A stretch of DNA of 9,013 bases from UBA10003 sp964365025 (GTDB lineage: Bacteria > Patescibacteriota > Patescibacteriia > Magasanikbacterales > UBA10003): contig CAYIOJ010000037.1 of NCBI GenBank assembly GCA_964365025.1, positions 1-9,013 on the forward strand. Direction: 5' to 3'. Positions 5,120 to 9,013 of the stretch are shown here, in pieces. The position numbers were made by a program, and so were the translations under genes. The notes under the pieces were generated by a model. It saw only the letters and a list, made by a program, of their open reading frames with translations. It ran no database searches and was not told where the DNA came from. Every line of letters starts with the position of its first letter. Positions within the stretch are counted from its first letter, which is position 1.

Positions 5120-5623
5120 ATGCCGCTAATAAAAAAAGATAGAATAGAGCGAGACAGGCCGACTTCGGCTGATTTTTTGCGTGAAGCGCCAAAATTAAAG
5201 CCAGAGATTGGCGCGCAAAAAGAGTTAGAATCAGGCGGGCCGATGGACGCAGAAGTCAGACCAACGGCCGAGACAACACAGCCCGGGATCGCGGCTGCTG
5301 CTTCAGCGCCAACGGCTATCCCCCATCCAGCCAAAAATCCCAATTTGGTAGAAGTGGAAAATATTCTTTCCGCCGGTTTGGAAGACGCCTACAAAGAACT
5401 GCCGCCGGAATTAAAAATAAAATTCAAATTGGAAGGCGAGCGCGTTTCCGGTTTAATTTGGCAGATGGTGGAAACGGCTAAAATTCAGGCGCAGAAAATC
5501 TTGGATTTAATCCGCCATTGGCTCAAAATGATCCCGCACGTCAACTATTTCTTTTTGGAACAAGAAACAAAAATTAAAACTGATAAAATCATCCTTTTTG
5601 CCAAAAAGCGCAAGGAGGAGTGA
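5120..5623 (+). CDS. Hypothetical protein, 167 aa, partner gene of the ATPase
   Basis: I do not recognise a named family. The first 75 or so residues are low-complexity and probably disordered, rich in Pro, Ala, Glu and Lys. The rest looks helical and ordered, with an LPPELK segment followed by an amphipathic helix and the stretch HVNYFFLEQETKIKTDKI near the C-terminus, ending in a basic tail. There is no signal peptide or clear membrane span. The frame is open upstream to a TTG at 5060, but that codon lies in the hairpin arm; the ATG at 5120 just after the hairpin is preferred, although no Shine-Dalgarno is visible. The stop is 12 nt before the ATPase ATG, so the two are cotranscribed and the products may act together. 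A membrane-proximal accessory role for the ATPase is inference only. Confidence 0.72.
   Translation: MPLIKKDRIERDRPTSADFLREAPKLKPEIGAQKELESGGPMDAEVRPTAETTQPGIAAAASAPTAIPHPAKNPNLVEVENILSAGLEDAYKELPPELKIKFKLEGERVSGLIWQMVETAKIQAQKILDLIRHWLKMIPHVNYFFLEQETKIKTDKIILFAKKRKEE
5612..5618 (+). promoter_or_regulatory. Possible Shine-Dalgarno of the ATPase gene, unusually distant
   Basis: AAGGAGG lies at the end of the 167-aa gene, but 17 nt before the ATPase ATG at 5636, well beyond usual spacing. It also encodes the Lys-Glu-Glu tail of the upstream protein, so it may be coincidental. With the upstream stop 12 nt before the ATG, termination-reinitiation is an alternative. Confidence 0.35.
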
Positions 5624-5635
5624 TTTTAAAAAAGT

Positions 5636-8326
5636 ATGGGGGAAGATATTTACTTACCCGATCTTTCCGGCGGCTTGGAAAAAGCCAGCACGGTCAGCGG
5701 GCAAATCGCTCAATCCGCGCAGGCCGCGGCTGAATCAGGCGCATGGCTGCCTTACGCGCTTTTGATTTTGATAATTATCGGCGTAATTTTCTTGCTGTTT
5801 TTGCTGCGTTTGTGGTTGCACCGTTTGGCGCGCAAGAGATATGCTTTCAAACGTAAAATTTTTTTAATTATTTTGCCGAAAGAAGCGGAGGAAGAGGCCA
5901 AGAAAAAAGAATCCACTGATCAAAAAAAAGATATTAAAGAAGTGATCGCCGTGATGGAAACGCTTTACGCCGCTTTTACCGGCATCAGGCGCACCAAAGA
6001 CTGGACTTATCCATTTTATCAATTTAGAAAATTCTGGATCGGCTCGCACCGGCACATTTCCATGGAAATTGTTTTTGACAAGGGGCTGATTAAATTTTTT
6101 GTCGTGGCGCCGGAAAAATTAGGCGAATATGTGGAACAGCAAATCCACGCCGAGTTTCCAAATTCTGAAATTGAAGAGACCGTTGATTATAACATCTTTC
6201 AGCCGCAGGGCGCCATTAGCGGCACCTATCTCAAGCCAACCAAAAGTGTTTTATTGCCGCTGAAAACATACAAAAAATTGGACGGCGACCCGACCGAAGG
6301 CCTTTTAAATAATTTGAGCAAGTTAAAAATAAACGAAGGCGCGGCCATTCAATTATTCATCCGGCCGGTCAAACACGGCTGGCAAAACAAAGTGCTTGCC
6401 ATTGCGCAAAAAATGCATAAAGGCGATAAATTGGACAAGGCCCTGGGCGATATTAGCGTTGGACACATTATTTCCACAGTAGTAATGTTTCCTTTCAAAA
6501 CGCTCGGCGATGTAATCAAGGCCTTTACTTCCTCGGCCAAAAGTAAACAAATTGACGAATCGGAAAAATCCCAATCCAAAAATCCGCCAATGCGCATTTA
6601 TCAACGCGAAGAAGAAATCATCAAATCAATGGAGGAAAAAATTTCCAAAGCCAATTTTGAAATCAACATCAATTTGATCGCTTCGGCCGATGATTCTGTC
6701 CGCGCCAGCCAGATTTTGCGCGATCTTGTTGGTTCTTTTGCGCAATTTACGGCCCACGAAAGCGGCAATGCCCTGCGCGAACAGGTAATTTTGTTTAAAA
6801 AAATGTTTATCAGCGATTTTATTTATCGTAATTTTCGCTCGTGGAAAAAATTAGTTTTAAGCACCGAGGAATTGGCCTCTATTTGGCACTTCCCACTCCC
6901 CTCTGCCAAAACGCCGAACATCTTGTGGTTGCAGGCGCGCAAATCACCGCCGCCAATGAATATGCCGGATCACGGGCTTTTGATTGGCAATACTGTTTAT
7001 CGCGGCCAAGAAAAACCGGTTTATGTTTTGCCTGAAGATCGCCGCCGGCATGTCTACATTATTGGTTCAACCGGCGTGGGCAAGTCCGTGCTGTTATCTA
7101 ACATGATTATTCAAGATATTCAAAACGGAGAGGGTGTTTGTGTAATTGACCCGCACGGAACCTTGATTGAAGATGTTTTGCCGCACATTCCCAAAGAACG
7201 CGTTGATGATGTGATTATTTTTGACCCGTCGGATATTGAACGGCCGGTCGGCCTCAACATGCTGGAAGCGGAAACACCGGAACAAATGGATTTCGCCATT
7301 CAGGAAATGATTGCCATTTTTTACAAATTGGTGACTGACCCCTCCATGATTGGTCCGATGTTTGAACACAATATGCGCAATGCCATGCTGACTTTGATGG
7401 CTGATAAAGAATACCCCGGAACTTTGGCCGATATTCCGCGCATTTTCACCGACGCTGAATTTCAAAAATATAAATTGAAAAACGTGACTGATCCGATGGT
7501 GCGGGCTTTTTGGGAAAAAGAAATGGCCAAGACTTCTGATTTTCACAAATCGGAAATGCTCGGATATTTGATTTCCAAAGTCGGCCGGTTCGTGGAAAAT
7601 GAAATGATCCGCAATATCATCGGCCAGCCCAAATCGGGATTTAATGTCCGCGAAGTGATGGATAATAAAAAAATTCTTTTGGTAAATTTGGCCAAAGGCA
7701 AGGTCGGCGAAGTTAATTCCAATTTGCTCGGCCTGATTATTGTGTCCAAATTGCAAATGGCCGCTTTGGCGCGAGCCGACATGCCGGAAGAAAAGCGCAA
7801 CGATTTCTTTTTATACATTGATGAGTTTCAAAATTTTATCACTGATTCCATTTCCACTATTTTGGCTGAAGCGCGCAAATATAAATTGGATTTGACAATG
7901 GCTCATCAATATATCGGACAATTGATGACCGGCGGCGGAATTGAAGGAAAACAGGGTAACAGCAAAATCAAAGACGCGGTGTTTGGCAATGTGGGTACGA
8001 TTATCGCTTTTAGAGTGGGCGTGGATGACGCCGAAGTGCTGGCCAAGCAGTTTGCTCCGGCTTTGAACGAATACGATGTTATGAACATTGACAAATTTCA
8101 CGCTTATGTGCGACTATTGATAAATAACGCGCCGTCCAGACCATTCACTATCGCGACAATTTATCCGTCCAAAGGCAATCCGGAGATTGTTGAGCCGATT
8201 AAAGAACTTTCCCGTTTGAAATTCGGCCGCGACCGTGCACTGGTCAACGCGGAAATTTTGGAGCGCACGAAATTAGGCGAAGCTGTTAAAAGCGCGACTA
8301 CCGCGTCCAGCGAGCCGACATTGTGA
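5636..8326 (+). CDS. Membrane-anchored VirB4/TraG (VirD4)-like P-loop ATPase
   Basis: An 896-aa protein. A short N-terminal segment precedes one transmembrane helix (about 39-57), followed by a basic stop-transfer stretch that predicts the bulk is cytoplasmic. Residues from about 60 to 450 form a large domain I do not recognise. The C-terminal part is an additional-strand, RecA-like motor of the HerA/VirB4/TraG group: Walker A GSTGVGKS (477-484), an IDPHGTL segment after the next strand, Walker B FFLYIDEF (724-731), then HQYIGQL containing the conserved Gln, and a GNVGTIIAFRVG segment typical of type IV coupling proteins. Such motors pump DNA or protein through membranes. No relaxase, VirB channel or other conjugation gene is visible, so a conjugative role is not supported; DNA uptake, secretion or chromosome handling are all possible. 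It follows the 167-aa gene by 12 nt and precedes dnaX; no terminator follows the stop. Confidence 0.88.
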   Translation: MGEDIYLPDLSGGLEKASTVSGQIAQSAQAAAESGAWLPYALLILIIIGVIFLLFLLRLWLHRLARKRYAFKRKIFLIILPKEAEEEAKKKESTDQKKDIKEVIAVMETLYAAFTGIRRTKDWTYPFYQFRKFWIGSHRHISMEIVFDKGLIKFFVVAPEKLGEYVEQQIHAEFPNSEIEETVDYNIFQPQGAISGTYLKPTKSVLLPLKTYKKLDGDPTEGLLNNLSKLKINEGAAIQLFIRPVKHGWQNKVLAIAQKMHKGDKLDKALGDISVGHIISTVVMFPFKTLGDVIKAFTSSAKSKQIDESEKSQSKNPPMRIYQREEEIIKSMEEKISKANFEININLIASADDSVRASQILRDLVGSFAQFTAHESGNALREQVILFKKMFISDFIYRNFRSWKKLVLSTEELASIWHFPLPSAKTPNILWLQARKSPPPMNMPDHGLLIGNTVYRGQEKPVYVLPEDRRRHVYIIGSTGVGKSVLLSNMIIQDIQNGEGVCVIDPHGTLIEDVLPHIPKERVDDVIIFDPSDIERPVGLNMLEAETPEQMDFAIQEMIAIFYKLVTDPSMIGPMFEHNMRNAMLTLMADKEYPGTLADIPRIFTDAEFQKYKLKNVTDPMVRAFWEKEMAKTSDFHKSEMLGYLISKVGRFVENEMIRNIIGQPKSGFNVREVMDNKKILLVNLAKGKVGEVNSNLLGLIIVSKLQMAALARADMPEEKRNDFFLYIDEFQNFITDSISTILAEARKYKLDLTMAHQYIGQLMTGGGIEGKQGNSKIKDAVFGNVGTIIAFRVGVDDAEVLAKQFAPALNEYDVMNIDKFHAYVRLLINNAPSRPFTIATIYPSKGNPEIVEPIKELSRLKFGRDRALVNAEILERTKLGEAVKSATTASSEPTL

Positions 8327-8355
8327 AAATGAACAAAGCCGTCCATGAATTTTAT

Positions 8356-8388
8356 GTCATTGCGAGGAGCGAAGCGACGAAGCAATCT
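8356..8388. repeat. Dispersed GCGAGGAGCGAAGCGACGAAGC-type intergenic repeat
   Basis: This 33-nt element has a GTCATTGCGAGG start and a GACGAAGCAATCT end. Its ATTGC (8359-8363) pairs with GCAAT (8382-8386) around a GA-rich core. From general knowledge, near-identical elements are scattered in intergenic DNA of many unrelated bacteria; in translation they give the familiar peptide IARSEATKQS. Only one copy is present here, so its repeat status rests on that knowledge rather than on this window. It sits in the 75-nt spacer between the ATPase stop and the dnaX ATG, ending 13 nt before dnaX. No promoter or terminator is evident in the spacer. Confidence 0.7.
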
Positions 8389-8401
8389 TGCGACTTGAAT
8401 T

Positions 8402-9013
8402 ATGAGCACTTTATACCGTAAATATCGTCCAAAATTGTGGAGTGAGGTGGTGGGGCAAAATCACATCAAACTCACTCTGCAAAGAGAAATTGAAACGGGC
8501 CGCTTGGCCCACGCTTTTTTATTTTCCGGCCCGCGCGGCATTGGCAAAACCACTTTAGCGCGACTGACGGCCAAAGCGCTTAATTGTATCAAACGCGCGC
8601 CGGACGCGAGCGAGCCGTGCGGCGAATGTGATTCCTGCCGTGAAATCACTGAAGGGCGATCCATTGATGTGTTGGAAATTGACGCGGCCTCGCACACGGG
8701 CGTTGACAATGTGCGCGAAAATATTATTGATTCCGCTCGTTTCTTGCCCACCAAAAGTAAATTCAAGATTTTTATTATTGATGAAGTGCACATGCTTTCC
8801 ACCGGCGCTTTTAACGCGCTGTTGAAAACTTTGGAAGAGCCGCCGGCTTATGTGATTTTTGTGCTGGCCACGACCGAATTGCATAAATTGCCGGAAACAA
8901 TCATTTCCCGTTGCCAACGATTTGATTTTAAAAAAGTAAATATTGAAGATGCTGTCAAACGATTACAAACAATTTCTGATGAAGAAAAAATAAAAATCAG
9001 TAAAAAAGTTCTG
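8402..9013 (+). CDS. dnaX: DNA polymerase III subunit gamma/tau, N-terminal part (cut by window edge)
   Basis: The first 204 residues of the clamp-loader ATPase that loads the sliding clamp during replication. The start is clear because the protein opens with the family hallmark LYRKYRP (4-10) and VVGQ (16-19). An AAA+ core follows: Walker A GPRGIGKT (43-50), a zinc module with Cys62, Cys73, Cys76 and Cys79, Walker B IIDEVH (125-130), sensor-1 ATTE (156-159) and the SRC motif (169-171) bearing the arginine finger. The rest of domain III and any tau-specific tail lie beyond the window, so gamma-only or tau length cannot be judged. No Shine-Dalgarno or -10 box is placed near the ATG; the gene is probably transcribed with the upstream ATPase through the repeat-bearing spacer. 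Confidence 0.97.
   Translation, partial: MSTLYRKYRPKLWSEVVGQNHIKLTLQREIETGRLAHAFLFSGPRGIGKTTLARLTAKALNCIKRAPDASEPCGECDSCREITEGRSIDVLEIDAASHTGVDNVRENIIDSARFLPTKSKFKIFIIDEVHMLSTGAFNALLKTLEEPPAYVIFVLATTELHKLPETIISRCQRFDFKKVNIEDAVKRLQTISDEEKIKISKKVL

Noticed and set aside
7094..7756. A 220-codon open frame on the minus strand opposite the ATPase motor domain
   Set aside because: It is antisense to the strongly conserved Walker A to Walker B region, its His/Phe/Asn-rich product resembles no protein, and there is no promoter or ribosome site. It is a shadow frame.
5636..8326. The ATPase as evidence of an integrative conjugative element
   Set aside because: No relaxase, integrase, att repeats or other transfer genes are visible, and the flanks are housekeeping genes (cysS, dnaX).
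8329..8421. A 30-codon ORF reading through the dispersed repeat (peptide containing VIARSEATKQS) and overlapping the dnaX start
   Set aside because: This peptide arises wherever the repeat is translated. There is no Shine-Dalgarno, and the frame is explained by the repeat itself.

Overview
The window looks like a piece of a chromosome from a Candidate Phyla Radiation (Patescibacteria, Parcubacteria-like) bacterium. The signs are compact AT-rich genes with tiny or overlapping junctions, Lys/Asn-rich proteins, a type IV pilus pilM gene, several transcripts that appear leaderless, and a long membrane-anchored VirB4/TraG-like ATPase next to dnaX. TGA ends two genes, so the code is the standard bacterial one (table 11), not the UGA-Gly code of Gracilibacteria and Absconditabacteria. 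The lineage call is inference from protein style and gene content.

Layout. Positions 1-1526 lie on the minus strand. They hold the start of a CheY-like response regulator (cut by the window edge), a type IV pilus assembly ATPase-fold protein PilM, and a small six-cysteine zinc-ribbon-like protein with its own promoter, Shine-Dalgarno sequence and intrinsic terminator. Positions 1660-4025 are a plus-strand operon of cysS (cysteinyl-tRNA synthetase) overlapping an NAD-dependent epimerase/dehydratase gene. This runs tail-to-tail, with a 2-nt gap, into a minus-strand CorA-like transporter gene (4028-4963) that lacks the GMN signature. Positions 4964-5119 are a divergent promoter region with a strong 5'-leader hairpin. 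Positions 5120-8326 are a two-gene plus-strand unit: an unrecognised 167-aa protein and an 896-aa membrane-anchored P-loop ATPase. A 75-nt spacer carrying a widespread dispersed repeat leads to the 5' part of dnaX (DNA polymerase III gamma/tau), which runs off the right edge. No stretch over 300 nt lacks a gene. No tRNA, rRNA, CRISPR array, transposase or replication origin was seen.

How it fits together. Most genes are housekeeping (cysS, dnaX), cell surface or pilus (pilM, possibly with the response regulator) or transport (corA-like). The most informative non-coding signal is promoter architecture. Extended -10 boxes (TGnTATAAT type) lie only 8-9 nt before the ATG of the response regulator, pilM and cysS, which implies leaderless mRNAs. 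The small zinc-ribbon gene has a classic Shine-Dalgarno, and the 167-aa/ATPase unit has a long structured leader. I did not find a clear novel defence or mobile system. The best candidates for undescribed biology are the hairpin-led 167-aa protein/ATPase pair, the GMN-less CorA-like protein and the zinc-ribbon miniprotein cassette.
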